From Alcaligenaceae bacterium (lineage in GTDB: Bacteria > Pseudomonadota > Gammaproteobacteria > Burkholderiales > Burkholderiaceae_B): a stretch of 64,000 bases of DNA. A model generated the notes under the pieces. The model did not search any database. It had not been told where the DNA came from and saw only the letters and a list, made by a program, of their open reading frames with translations. A program made the position numbers and the translations under genes. The stretch lies in assembly GCA_013416435.1 (NCBI GenBank), contig JACCEN010000011.1, positions 1-64,000 on the forward strand. The letters run 5' to 3'. The number at the start of each line of letters is the position of its first letter. The first letter of the stretch is position 1. This document shows, piece after piece, positions 53,275 through 62,032 of this stretch.

Positions 53275-54279
53275 ATGAAATTCCTTTTGTTCCTTGCCTC
53301 GCGGCTTGCCAAGGCGGTCTTCGTGATCCTGGGCGTCGTGATCGTCAATTTCTTCCTCATCCGCCTTGCGCCCGGCGACCCCGCGGCGGTGCTGGCCGGC
53401 CAGGCCGGCGCCAGCGACCCCACCTACGTCGCCAGGCTGCGCGAATCCTTCGGCCTGGACGAGCCCGTCCTCACCCAGCTTTTCCTGTACCTCAAAGGCG
53501 TCGTCCAGCTCGACTTCGGCTTTTCCTACCGCAACCACGTACCCGTGCTGGACCTCATCCTGGAACGCCTGCCGGCCACCTTCCTGCTCATGATCTGCGC
53601 GTTCCTGTTCTCGGTCACCCTGGGCGTCCTGCTGGGCGTCGTGGCGGCCAAGGCCCGCTACAGCAACAAGCGCCGCTGGCTCGACAGCACCGTCATGACA
53701 GGCGCCCTGATCCTGTACGCCACGCCGCTGTTCTGGCTCTCGCTCATGGGCATTCTTCTTTTCTCCGTCATGCTCGGATGGCTGCCCGCCTTCGGCATGG
53801 AATCGGTCGGTTCCAGGCTGACCGGCCTGGCGCGCGCGCAAGACATCGCCATGCATCTCGTTCTTCCGACCGTCACGCTGGGCTGCTTCTTCATGGCCTT
53901 CTATGTGCGGCTCACACGCGCCTCCATGCTTGAAGTGATCGGCATGGACTTCGTCAAGACCGCGCGCGCCAAAGGCGTGCCTGCGGGCAGCATCATCCGG
54001 GTTCACGTATTGCGCAACGCGCTGCTGCCGGTCATCACCTTTGCGGGCATACAGCTCGGGCAGATGGCGGGCGGCGCGGTGCTCACCGAAACGGTGTTCG
54101 CCTGGCCGGGCATCGGCCGGCTGATGTTCGATGCGCTGCTGCAGCGCGACTACCAGCTGCTGCTGGGGATTTTCCTGGTCACCTCGACCATGGTCGTCGT
54201 TTTCAACCTCCTGACCGACATCACGTATCGACTCGTCGATCCGCGCATTTCGGCGGGCGCCGAACCGGGAGCCGCATGA
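53275..54279 (+). CDS. ABC transporter permease, DppB/OppB family
   Basis: The 334-residue inner-membrane permease has the family start (MKFLLFLASRLAKAVFVILGVVIVNF), FFLIRLAPGDPAAVLAGQ, a GVLLGVVAAKARYSN loop, and the EAA motif region YVRLTRASMLEVIGMDFVKTARAKGVP that contacts the ATPase. Six membrane segments are expected. The gene's TGA overlaps the next permease ATG (ATGATG), showing translational coupling. Confidence 0.93.
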   Translation: MKFLLFLASRLAKAVFVILGVVIVNFFLIRLAPGDPAAVLAGQAGASDPTYVARLRESFGLDEPVLTQLFLYLKGVVQLDFGFSYRNHVPVLDLILERLPATFLLMICAFLFSVTLGVLLGVVAAKARYSNKRRWLDSTVMTGALILYATPLFWLSLMGILLFSVMLGWLPAFGMESVGSRLTGLARAQDIAMHLVLPTVTLGCFFMAFYVRLTRASMLEVIGMDFVKTARAKGVPAGSIIRVHVLRNALLPVITFAGIQLGQMAGGAVLTETVFAWPGIGRLMFDALLQRDYQLLLGIFLVTSTMVVVFNLLTDITYRLVDPRISAGAEPGAA

Positions 54280-55118
54280 TGAAGAAATTCGCGAAACGAT
54301 ATGCGCGCAACTATGGCGCCGTGTTCGGCCTGTGCATCATCCTGGTGGTGGCGGCCCTGGCGGTCGGCGCCCCCTACATCTACGAGGAATCCCCGTGGAT
54401 GATGGTCGACGCGCCGCTGATCCCGCCCTTCACCGATCCCGCCTATCCATTCGGCACCGACATGCTCGGCCGCGACATCACCGCCGGCCTGGTGTGGGGC
54501 GCCCGCGTCTCCCTGATCGTCGGCCTGCTGTCCACGGCCATTGCCCTGGCTTTCGGCATCGCGATCGGTGCAGCGGCCGGCTATTGCGGCGGGCGCATCG
54601 ACGATGCCCTGATGCGATTCACCGAGTTCTTCCAGACCATTCCTCAGCTTGCGCTGGCGGTGGTGATCGTGGCCGTCATGAGCCCCTCCCTCTACTCCAT
54701 CATGGGCGCCATCACCGCGGTGTCCTGGCCGCCGGCGGCGCGCCTGGTCCGGTCGGAATTCATGACGCTCAAGCAGCGCGAGTTCGTGCTGGCCGCCATC
54801 GTCATCGGCCAGATGCCCTCCCGCATCGTCTGGTCCCAGATTCTTCCCAATGCCATGTCGCCCATCATCGTATCGGCTTCGTTCATGGTGGCCACCGCCA
54901 TTCTCACCGAATCGGCCTTGTCCTTCCTGGGCCTGGGCGATCGAAACATGATGAGCTGGGGCTTCATGATCGGCGCTTCGCGCACCATGATCCGCGAAGC
55001 CTGGTGGATGAGCGTCTGGCCGGGCGTGGCGATTCTGCTGACGGTGCTGGCCATCAACCTGATCGGCGAAGGCCTCAGCGACGCGCTGAACCCGCAACTG
55101 CGCAAACGCGGCGAATAA
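54276..55118 (+). CDS. ABC transporter permease, DppC/OppC family
   Basis: The 280-residue permease has the typical N-terminal transmembrane helix (YGAVFGLCIILVVAALAVGAP), then PFGTDMLGRDITAGLVWGARVSL and the EAA loop VRSEFMTLKQREFVLAAIVIG. The C-terminal WGFMIGASRTMIREAWWMSVWPG motif is conserved in DppC proteins. It pairs with the preceding permease and precedes the ATPase gene by 10 bp. Confidence 0.93.
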   Translation: MMKKFAKRYARNYGAVFGLCIILVVAALAVGAPYIYEESPWMMVDAPLIPPFTDPAYPFGTDMLGRDITAGLVWGARVSLIVGLLSTAIALAFGIAIGAAAGYCGGRIDDALMRFTEFFQTIPQLALAVVIVAVMSPSLYSIMGAITAVSWPPAARLVRSEFMTLKQREFVLAAIVIGQMPSRIVWSQILPNAMSPIIVSASFMVATAILTESALSFLGLGDRNMMSWGFMIGASRTMIREAWWMSVWPGVAILLTVLAINLIGEGLSDALNPQLRKRGE

Positions 55119-55128
55119 GGAGCGCGAC

Positions 55129-56760
55129 ATGGACAGCAAGACACCACTGCTTTCGGTACAGAATCTATCCATTCCGCTGCCCGCCGGCGGCGACCGGCCC
55201 TACGCCGTCGAGAATGTTTCGTATGACATCTTTCCCGGCGAAATCCTTTGCATCGTCGGCGAATCCGGATCGGGAAAATCCATGAGCGCCAACGCCATCA
55301 TGGGCTTGTTGCCGGACTACCTGAAACCCACCCAGGGCCGCATTCTCTTCAAGGGCGCCGACCTGCTCACCCAGCCCGAAAGCCGGCTGCAGGCCATGCG
55401 CGGACAAGAGATCGGCATGATCTTCCAGGAACCGCTATCGGCGCTGAACCCGCTCATGACCATCGGCAAGCAGATCGGCGAAGTCATGCAGGTGCACGGC
55501 AAGTACCCCGGAGAACAACGCAAGAAGCGCGTGCTCGAGCTCTTGAACTTCGTGGGCCTGCCCGACCCCGACATGCTCTACAACGTCTATCCCTTCCGCC
55601 TGTCGGGCGGCCAGCGGCAGCGCGTGATGATCGCCATGGCGCTGGCGCTGGAGCCGGACCTGCTGATCGCCGACGAACCCACCACCGCGCTCGACATGAC
55701 GACCCAGGCGCAGATCCTTGCGCTGATCGCCCGCATTCAGAAAGAGAAAGGCATGGGCGTCATGTTCATCACGCATGACTTCGGCGTGGTCGCCGAGATA
55801 GCGCACCGCGTGGCGGTCATGGAAAAAGGCATACTGGTCGAACAAGGGCCCGCTGACCAGGTGCTGAACCAGCCGGCGCACCCCTATACCAAGCGGCTCA
55901 TTTCCTCGGTGCCCCACCGCCGCATGGACGAGAGCGCGCAGGCCGAACAACCCGCCCCCGTGCTCGAGGTCCGCAACCTGCGCAAGACCTACGTGACCGG
56001 CGGGGGACTGCTGGCCGGCAAACGCGTCGTCCGGGCGGTCGACGACGTCAGCTTCACGGTTGGCCATGGCGAGACGCTGGGAATAGTGGGCGAGTCCGGT
56101 TCCGGCAAGTCCACCATAGGCAAATGCCTGCTCAAGCTCATCGGGCTCGATGGGGGGCAAATGCTCTTCCAGGGCAAGGACATCGCGCCGCTGTCCGAAG
56201 GCGAATTCCGCCCCATGCGCCACAACATCCAGATGATTTTCCAGGATCCGTTCGCCTCGCTCAATCCCCGCCACACCATAGGCAAGATCCTGACCGACGG
56301 CCCCGTCGCCAATGGCAAGCCGCATGCACAAGCCGAAGCGCGCGCGCGCGAACTGCTGGACCTGGTCGGCATGGATGCCTCGGCCTTTCATCGCTACCCC
56401 AACGAATTCTCGGGAGGCCAGCGCCAGCGCATCGGCATTGCCCGGGCGCTGGCGCTGGATCCGAAGCTGCTGGTGGCCGACGAATCCGTATCGGCGCTGG
56501 ACGTTTCCGTACAGGCCCAAGTGCTGGAACTGCTTCGCACCCTCCAGCAGAAATTGCAGATCGCCATGATTTTCATCACGCATGATTTGCGGGTGGCGGC
56601 ACAGGTCTGCAATTCCGTCGTGGTGATGCACCGGGGAAAAATCGTGGAGTTCGGCCGGCCCTCGCAGATTTTCGATGCACCACAGAACCCTTATACGCAG
56701 CAATTGATCGCCGCTGTGCCGGGCAAGCACTGGGATCCCACCCAGGCGGAGACGGCATAG
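55129..56760 (+). CDS. ABC transporter ATP-binding protein, DppD-DppF fusion
   Basis: The 543-residue protein has two complete ABC domains in one chain. The first has Walker A GESGSGKS (about residue 43), signature LSGGQRQRV and Walker [13 protein letters not shown]. The second has Walker [10 protein letters not shown] (about 325), [19 protein letters not shown] and [12 protein letters not shown]. In the second Walker B the usual Pro-Thr is Ser-Val (DESVSALD), which is common in this family. The fused layout resembles YejF/GsiA and removes the need for a second ATPase gene. It completes the receptor-permease-permease-ATPase operon. Confidence 0.94.
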   Translation: MDSKTPLLSVQNLSIPLPAGGDRPYAVENVSYDIFPGEILCIVGESGSGKSMSANAIMGLLPDYLKPTQGRILFKGADLLTQPESRLQAMRGQEIGMIFQEPLSALNPLMTIGKQIGEVMQVHGKYPGEQRKKRVLELLNFVGLPDPDMLYNVYPFRLSGGQRQRVMIAMALALEPDLLIADEPTTALDMTTQAQILALIARIQKEKGMGVMFITHDFGVVAEIAHRVAVMEKGILVEQGPADQVLNQPAHPYTKRLISSVPHRRMDESAQAEQPAPVLEVRNLRKTYVTGGGLLAGKRVVRAVDDVSFTVGHGETLGIVGESGSGKSTIGKCLLKLIGLDGGQMLFQGKDIAPLSEGEFRPMRHNIQMIFQDPFASLNPRHTIGKILTDGPVANGKPHAQAEARARELLDLVGMDASAFHRYPNEFSGGQRQRIGIARALALDPKLLVADESVSALDVSVQAQVLELLRTLQQKLQIAMIFITHDLRVAAQVCNSVVVMHRGKIVEFGRPSQIFDAPQNPYTQQLIAAVPGKHWDPTQAETA

Positions 56761-56814
56761 CGTTCCAGATCCTGGAACACACCAGTATTGCAGTTGAACA
56801 TCAGGAGCAAGACC

Positions 56815-57099
56815 ATGACGCGCCCAGCAGCAATCCCCACCGTGCAGATAGACAACGATACCGTCAAGGTAACGGAATGGCGTTTTCCGCCCGGAGGAGA
56901 AACCGGTTGGCACCGCCACGGAATGAACTATGTGGTCGTGCCGCAAACCAATGGCCCGCTGCTGCTCGAAACACCGGACGGCGAGGTCACCAGCCAGCTG
57001 ACGGCGGGCGTCTCCTACTTCAGGCCGGTGGGGGTCGAGCACAACGTCATCAACCCGTCGGAGACCGAGTTCGTGTTCGTCGAGATCGAAATCAAGTAA
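56815..57099 (+). CDS. Small single-domain cupin protein
   Basis: The 94-residue cupin has the metal motif GGETGWHRHGMNYVVVP (His-x-His plus Tyr in place of the usual Glu region) and the second motif YFRPVGVEHNVINP (His). The length is a single double-stranded beta-helix. The ATG at 56815 follows AGGAGCAAGACC. It lies between the ABC ATPase and the deacetylase-like gene, with a 13-bp gap to the latter. Function is unknown; small cupins in amine clusters may bind metal or a small ligand. Confidence 0.82.
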   Translation: MTRPAAIPTVQIDNDTVKVTEWRFPPGGETGWHRHGMNYVVVPQTNGPLLLETPDGEVTSQLTAGVSYFRPVGVEHNVINPSETEFVFVEIEIK

Positions 57100-57112
57100 T
57101 CCCGGGACTCAC

Positions 57113-58174
57113 ATGAAAGCATTTTTCTCCGAAGAGCAGCTGTTGCATCAGCCTCAACAATTCATGCGGGCGGGGCGCATCTGCGCACCCGCCGACGTGC
57201 CCGCGCGCGCGAGCATCCTGAACGACATGCTCGCCCAGGCGGGCATCAGAAGCGAGACTCCGCCCGACTATGGGCACGCCATGCTTGCCGTGCACAGCCT
57301 GGAATACCTCGAGTTCCTGAAAAGCGCCTATTCCCGATGGCAGGCCTTGAAGCGGCCGGGACTCGAACCAGGCCCCGAGGTCCTGCCCAATATGTCTCCG
57401 TACCATAACGGGCGCCTGGAACTAGCGGGCCGCCCGCCCTGCCCCTCCAATTCCATCATCGCCCAGGCCGGCTATTACATCAGCGATCTGGCCTGCCCCA
57501 TCGGCCCGCACACCTGGCAGGCCGCCGTGCGCTCCACGCACTGCGCCATCGCAGCGGCGGATTGGGTCAGCGCGACGAAGGACATCGCCTACGCGCTGTG
57601 CCGCCCTTCCGGGCACCATGCGCACTATGACCGGGCCGGCGGCTTTTGCTATTTGAACAACAGCGCCATTGCAGCCCAGCGCCTGCGTGAAACGTTCTCG
57701 TCGGTCGTGGTCCTGGACGTCGACGCCCATCACGGGGACGGCACGCAAAACATCTTCTACCAGCGTTCGGACGTCATGACCGTGTCGCTGCATGCCGATC
57801 CGGCCGACTACTATCCCTTCTACTCGGGCTATGCCCATGAGCGCGGATACGGCAGCGGCCACGGCTACAACGTCAATGTTCCATTGCCTCACGGCACCAC
57901 CTCGGCGGGCTTCATCTGCGCGCTGGACGAAGTCCTGATCACGCTGCGCGACTTCCGTCCTCAGGCGATGGTCGTGGCGCTGGGCTTCGATACCTACCGC
58001 GATGATCCCATCAGCGTCCTCAATCTGGATCTGGACGCGTACCGGCAGATCGGCGAACGCATCAGCGCACTGGGCCTGCCCACCGTCGTCGTCCAGGAGG
58101 GCGGCTATATGGTGGACATCCTCGGACAAGCCCTGAACTCGTTGCTGCGAGGCCTGAAGGCCACTCAATCCTAG
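57113..58174 (+). CDS. Histone-deacetylase-fold acetylpolyamine amidohydrolase-like protein
   Basis: The 353-residue arginase/HDAC-fold protein has the active-site pair in RPSGHHAHYD (two His), FCYLNNSAIAAQRL, zinc-binding Asp and His in VLDVDAHHGDGTQNIFY and the third ligand Asp in ALGFDTYRDDP; QEGGYMVDILGQA holds the tyrosine transition-state loop. The N-terminal residues (MKAFFSEEQLLHQPQQFM) match acetylpolyamine amidohydrolases. The reaction would be deacetylation of acetylputrescine, acetylcadaverine or acetylspermidine. With gabTD and a PuuC-like dehydrogenase nearby, a role in acetylated polyamine use is likely. Confidence 0.88.
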   Translation: MKAFFSEEQLLHQPQQFMRAGRICAPADVPARASILNDMLAQAGIRSETPPDYGHAMLAVHSLEYLEFLKSAYSRWQALKRPGLEPGPEVLPNMSPYHNGRLELAGRPPCPSNSIIAQAGYYISDLACPIGPHTWQAAVRSTHCAIAAADWVSATKDIAYALCRPSGHHAHYDRAGGFCYLNNSAIAAQRLRETFSSVVVLDVDAHHGDGTQNIFYQRSDVMTVSLHADPADYYPFYSGYAHERGYGSGHGYNVNVPLPHGTTSAGFICALDEVLITLRDFRPQAMVVALGFDTYRDDPISVLNLDLDAYRQIGERISALGLPTVVVQEGGYMVDILGQALNSLLRGLKATQS

Positions 58175-58210
58175 ATCCCGTCAAAGGCCAACATTCGAAA
58201 GGAGTCCGGC

Positions 58211-59473
58211 ATGAGCGACATTTCCCAACTGACGATAAACGGCGACCGCCTCTGGCAATCGCTGATGGATCTGGCCAAGATCGGCGCGACCGCCAAAGGC
58301 GGCAATTGCCGGCTTGCGCTGTCTCCCCTGGACGGACAGGGGCGCGACCTGGTGGTGGGCTGGATGAAGGATGCAGGCCTCGACATCACCGTCGACCAGA
58401 TCGGAAACATCTTCGGACGCCGGCCGGGGCGCCAGCCGTCGCTCGCGCCCGTGGCCACCGGCAGCCATATCGACACACAGCCCACCGGCGGAAAATTCGA
58501 CGGCTGTTTCGGCGTCATGGCCGGGCTGGAAGTCATGCGCACCCTCAATGAAAAAGGCCTGGAAACCGAAGCGCCGCTGGAACTCGTCATCTGGACCAAT
58601 GAAGAAGGCACGCGTTTCGTGCCCGTCATGATGGGCTCCGGCGCCTTCTGCAAGGTCTTTCCGCTGGAAACCGCGCTTTCCGCCGTCGACGTGGACGGCA
58701 AAGCGGTGCGCGACGAGCTCGTGAACATCGGCTATGCCGGCAAGGCCCCCGTTCCATCGCATCAAATCGGCAAGTACTTCGAGGCGCACATCGAGCAAGG
58801 TCCCATCCTGGAAGCGGAGGACAAGGTCATCGGCGTCGTGACGGGATCCCTGGGGATGCGCTGGTACGACGTGACCGTGACGGGCATGGAGGCGCATGCG
58901 GGCCCGACACCCATGCCCCTGCGCCGCGATGCGCTCTATGCCGCAACGCACCTCATGCAGGAGGTGGTCAGGATCGCGCTCGATCATGCGCCGCAAGGCC
59001 GCGGCACGGTCGGCGTGGCCAATGTCTTTCCGGCCTCGCGCAACGTGATTCCCGGCCGCGTGTCGTTCACGGTCGATCTGCGGCATGAGAACGCCGAGCG
59101 CCTTGCCGACATGGACGCCCGGCTGCGCCGGGCCTGCAAGGCCTTGTCCGACGGCGAGCTCTGCGGCTATGCCGTCGACGTCGATTTGCAAGACGTGCAG
59201 CATTTCCCCCCCACGCCTTTTGCGCCGGAACTGATCGACGCGGTAAGGAATCAGGCTGAAGCACGGGGCTATGCGCATATGCCCATCGTGACGGGCGCCG
59301 GCCACGACGCGGTCTATATGGCCACCGTCAGCCCGACCGCCATGATCTTCGTGCCCTGCAAGGACGGCATCAGCCACAACGAGGTCGAGGACGCCAGGCC
59401 GGAACACCTGGAAGCCGGCGCCAACGTGCTGTTGGGCGCCATGCTGGCGCATGCGGGCGTGGCGTCGGACTAG
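58211..59473 (+). CDS. N-carbamoyl-L-amino-acid hydrolase / allantoate amidohydrolase-type enzyme
   Basis: The 420-residue M20-clan hydrolase has ATGSHIDTQPTGGKFDGCFG (metal His and Asp), the GLEVMRTLNE helix, VIWTNEEGTRFVPVMMGSG (Glu-Glu), YFEAHIEQGPILE and the C-terminal PCKDGISHNEVEDA (metal His). This is the beta-ureidopropionase, N-carbamoylase and allantoate amidohydrolase group. It removes carbamoyl groups, giving an amino acid, CO2 and ammonia. It follows the deacetylase-like gene by 36 bp. Whether it acts on carbamoyl-putrescine or amino-acid derivatives is inference. Confidence 0.9.
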   Translation: MSDISQLTINGDRLWQSLMDLAKIGATAKGGNCRLALSPLDGQGRDLVVGWMKDAGLDITVDQIGNIFGRRPGRQPSLAPVATGSHIDTQPTGGKFDGCFGVMAGLEVMRTLNEKGLETEAPLELVIWTNEEGTRFVPVMMGSGAFCKVFPLETALSAVDVDGKAVRDELVNIGYAGKAPVPSHQIGKYFEAHIEQGPILEAEDKVIGVVTGSLGMRWYDVTVTGMEAHAGPTPMPLRRDALYAATHLMQEVVRIALDHAPQGRGTVGVANVFPASRNVIPGRVSFTVDLRHENAERLADMDARLRRACKALSDGELCGYAVDVDLQDVQHFPPTPFAPELIDAVRNQAEARGYAHMPIVTGAGHDAVYMATVSPTAMIFVPCKDGISHNEVEDARPEHLEAGANVLLGAMLAHAGVASD

Positions 59474-59488
59474 GGCCTGTTGACATCC

Positions 59489-60388
59489 ATGAGCTCGATA
59501 CCCGCGCCGGTGCAGTCCTCGTCCGCAACGCAGAAGGCGGGCGTCCTGATCTTTCTTTGCGGCTTGATGACGTTTTCGGTGTTCGATGCGTCATCCAAGT
59601 ATCTGCTTGAAACCTATCCGGCGCCCTTTCTGAACATCATGCGCTACGCGACCGTGGCCTTGCTGGCCGTGGCGATGCTGCTTCGGCATGGCGGGCCCAG
59701 GCTGCGCGATGCGCCGCACAAGGCGATGCTGATCTGGCGGGGCGTGGCCCTGGGCACGGTGGGCACCTGCTTCATGACGGCGCTCATCTGGATGCCGCTG
59801 GCCGAGGCAACGGCCATCTATTTCACATCGCCGCTCATCGTGGTCGTCCTGTCTCAGTGGTTCCTGCAGGAAAAGGTCGGGCCGGCGAAGTGGCTTGCCG
59901 TTCTCGCGGGTTTTGCCGGCATGCTGCTGGTCGTGCGGCCCGGCAACGACTTGCCGGCCTTGGGCACGGCACTGATGGTGGTATCGGCCATCTGCTTTTC
60001 CATATTCCAGCTATTGACACGCAAGCTGGCGGGCAAGGTCGCAAGCCATATCCAATACAGCTATACCGCCTTCGTGTGCGTGGTGATCACTGGCCTGCCG
60101 GCTCCTTTCTTCCTCCCGGATCCTTGGCCCGACCTGCCAGACTTCCTGTTCATCCTGAGCCTGGGCGTCTGCAATGGCGCGGGCCACCTGCTGCTGATCG
60201 CCGCCTTTCAGCGTGTGGCCGCCTCCACACTGGCCCCGCTGAACTATTGCCAGCTGCTCATGGCCGTGGCGTTCAGCACCTTCCTGTTCAACCAGCCACC
60301 CGACGCACTGGCCCTGACCGGCATCGCCCTGATCACCGCGGCCGGCGTCTTCCTCGCCCTGCCGCGCAGCAATACGCCGCCGGCCTGA
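59489..60388 (+). CDS. DMT-superfamily (EamA) permease
   Basis: The 299-residue membrane protein has ten predicted segments in two EamA repeats: FSVFDASSKYLLETYPAPF in the first and FSIFQLLTRKLAGKVASHI in the second, with EATAIYFTSPLIVVVLS in between. EamA proteins export amino acids or metabolites. The ATG at 59489 is preferred to the in-frame TTG at 59480 upstream. It lies between the carbamoylase-type gene and the aldehyde dehydrogenase gene in the same orientation, so it may move an amine or amino acid of this pathway. Confidence 0.86.
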   Translation: MSSIPAPVQSSSATQKAGVLIFLCGLMTFSVFDASSKYLLETYPAPFLNIMRYATVALLAVAMLLRHGGPRLRDAPHKAMLIWRGVALGTVGTCFMTALIWMPLAEATAIYFTSPLIVVVLSQWFLQEKVGPAKWLAVLAGFAGMLLVVRPGNDLPALGTALMVVSAICFSIFQLLTRKLAGKVASHIQYSYTAFVCVVITGLPAPFFLPDPWPDLPDFLFILSLGVCNGAGHLLLIAAFQRVAASTLAPLNYCQLLMAVAFSTFLFNQPPDALALTGIALITAAGVFLALPRSNTPPA

Positions 60389-60407
60389 CTCAATACGGAG
60401 CCGACAC

Positions 60408-61904
60408 ATGACCTCACACCTCACGCTGCAAGACTGGCAAGCCCGCGCAGGCGGGCTGAAGCTGAGCACCCAGGCCATCATCGACGGCCAGGCCCATGCC
60501 GGGCGGGCCAACCCGCTGGACGCCATCAATCCCGCCACGGGCAGGCGATTGGCCCAAGTCGCATCCTGCAACGAACACGACGTCGACGAGGCTGTCCGCG
60601 CCGCCAGGCGCACTTTCGAATCCGGCTACTGGTCCGGCATGCCTCGCGCCGAGCGCAAGAAGCGGCTGCTCAAGCTGTCGGAGCTGATCATGCTCCATGC
60701 CGAAGAGCTGGCGCTCATCGAGACACTGGACATGGGCAAGCCGATCTCCGATACCTTGTGGTACGACATTCCGGAAGCCGCGCGAACCTATGCCTGGTAT
60801 GGCGAAACCATAGACAAGCAATACGATGAAATCGCGCCCACCGATGCCCAGGCACTGGCCACCATCACGCGCGAACCCCTGGGGGTCGTGGCGGCGGTGG
60901 TGCCCTGGAACTATCCCTTGCTGATGGCGAGCTGGAAGGTGGCGCCGGCCCTGGCAATGGGAAACAGCGTCATCCTGAAACCCGCCGAGCAGTCCTGCCT
61001 GTCCGCCATCCGCCTGGGCGAACTGGCCCTGGAAGCGGGCATCCCGCCCGGGGTGCTCAACGTCGTCCCGGGGACCGGGCCTGTGGCGGGCCAAGCCCTG
61101 GGCATGCATCCCGATGTCGACTGCCTGGCCTTCACCGGCTCCACCGCGACAGGCAAGCGCTTCATGCAATACTCCGGCCAGTCCAATCTGAAGCAGATAT
61201 GGCTGGAGTGCGGCGGCAAATCGCCCCACATCATTTTCGATGACTGTCCCGATCTGGACAGGGCCGCGCTGGCCGCGGCCATCGGCATCTTCAACAACCA
61301 GGGCGAAGTATGCATCGCCGGGTCCCGGCTGTATGTGCAGTCCGGCGTCTACGACGAATTCATGCAGAGGATGGAAGCGCATGCCGCCGCCATGCAGCCG
61401 GGCGATCCGCTCGATCCCGGCTCCAAGATGGGCGCCATCGTCGACGAACGGCAGCTCGCGCGCGTGCTGCAGTACGTCGATAGCGGCAAGCAGGAGGGAG
61501 CCACGCTACGCGTGGGCGGCAGCCGCGTGCGCACGGAAACCGGCGGTTTCTATGTGGAACCGACCATCTTCGAATGCGGTTCGCAGTCGCTGACCATCGT
61601 CCGCGAGGAAATCTTCGGGCCGGTACTCGCCGCCAGCCGATTCGATACCGAAGACGAAGCGCTGGCGCAGGCCAATGCCTCGATCTACGGATTGGGATCG
61701 GGCCTGTGGACAGCCGATCTGTCACGCGCGCATCGTGTATCACGAAAGTTGCGTGCCGGGCTGGTGTGGGTCAATTGCTATTTCGACGGCGACGTCACCG
61801 TGCCATTCGGCGGCGTGAAGCAGTCCGGCTTCGGGCGGGACAAGTCGCTGCATGCGCTGGACAAGTACAGTTCGCTGAAGACGACCTGGATCAGCTTGGC
61901 TTAG
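60408..61904 (+). CDS. Aldehyde dehydrogenase, PuuC-like (aminoaldehyde)
   Basis: The 498-residue aldehyde dehydrogenase has VPWNYPLLMASWKVAPALAMG, FTGSTATGKRF, the catalytic Glu in LECGGKSPHIIF and the catalytic Cys in NNQGEVCIAGSR. The C-terminal stretch SLHALDKYSSLKTTWISL is close to that of PuuC, the gamma-glutamyl-gamma-aminobutyraldehyde dehydrogenase of E. coli. It would oxidise aminoaldehydes from putrescine or cadaverine to GABA or 5-aminovalerate, which gabT then uses. It ends the plus-strand gene run and is followed by a repeat cluster. Confidence 0.9.
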   Translation: MTSHLTLQDWQARAGGLKLSTQAIIDGQAHAGRANPLDAINPATGRRLAQVASCNEHDVDEAVRAARRTFESGYWSGMPRAERKKRLLKLSELIMLHAEELALIETLDMGKPISDTLWYDIPEAARTYAWYGETIDKQYDEIAPTDAQALATITREPLGVVAAVVPWNYPLLMASWKVAPALAMGNSVILKPAEQSCLSAIRLGELALEAGIPPGVLNVVPGTGPVAGQALGMHPDVDCLAFTGSTATGKRFMQYSGQSNLKQIWLECGGKSPHIIFDDCPDLDRAALAAAIGIFNNQGEVCIAGSRLYVQSGVYDEFMQRMEAHAAAMQPGDPLDPGSKMGAIVDERQLARVLQYVDSGKQEGATLRVGGSRVRTETGGFYVEPTIFECGSQSLTIVREEIFGPVLAASRFDTEDEALAQANASIYGLGSGLWTADLSRAHRVSRKLRAGLVWVNCYFDGDVTVPFGGVKQSGFGRDKSLHALDKYSSLKTTWISLA

Positions 61905-61908
61905 TTGA

Positions 61909-62025
61909 GGGGGTCAGACCCCGCATGGGCTGTTCAGGGGTCAGACCCCGTACGGGGTCTGACCCCATCGCTCACACAGTCCCGGAAGTCCCCAGGGGTC
62001 AGACCCCGCATGGGGTCTGACCCCA
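61909..62025. repeat. GGGGTCAGACCCC-family repeat cluster 8
   Basis: Two complete hairpins (loops gtac at 61937-61966 and gcat at 61995-62023) and one half unit at the start. The cluster fills the gap between the convergent aldehyde dehydrogenase and GhrA-like genes. Confidence 0.9.
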
Positions 62026-62032
62026 AGCCGGT

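Noticed and set aside
21889-62025. The GGGGTC hairpins as classical Rho-independent terminators
   Set aside because: They lack T-tracts, often occur as several tandem units and one cluster lies between divergent genes.
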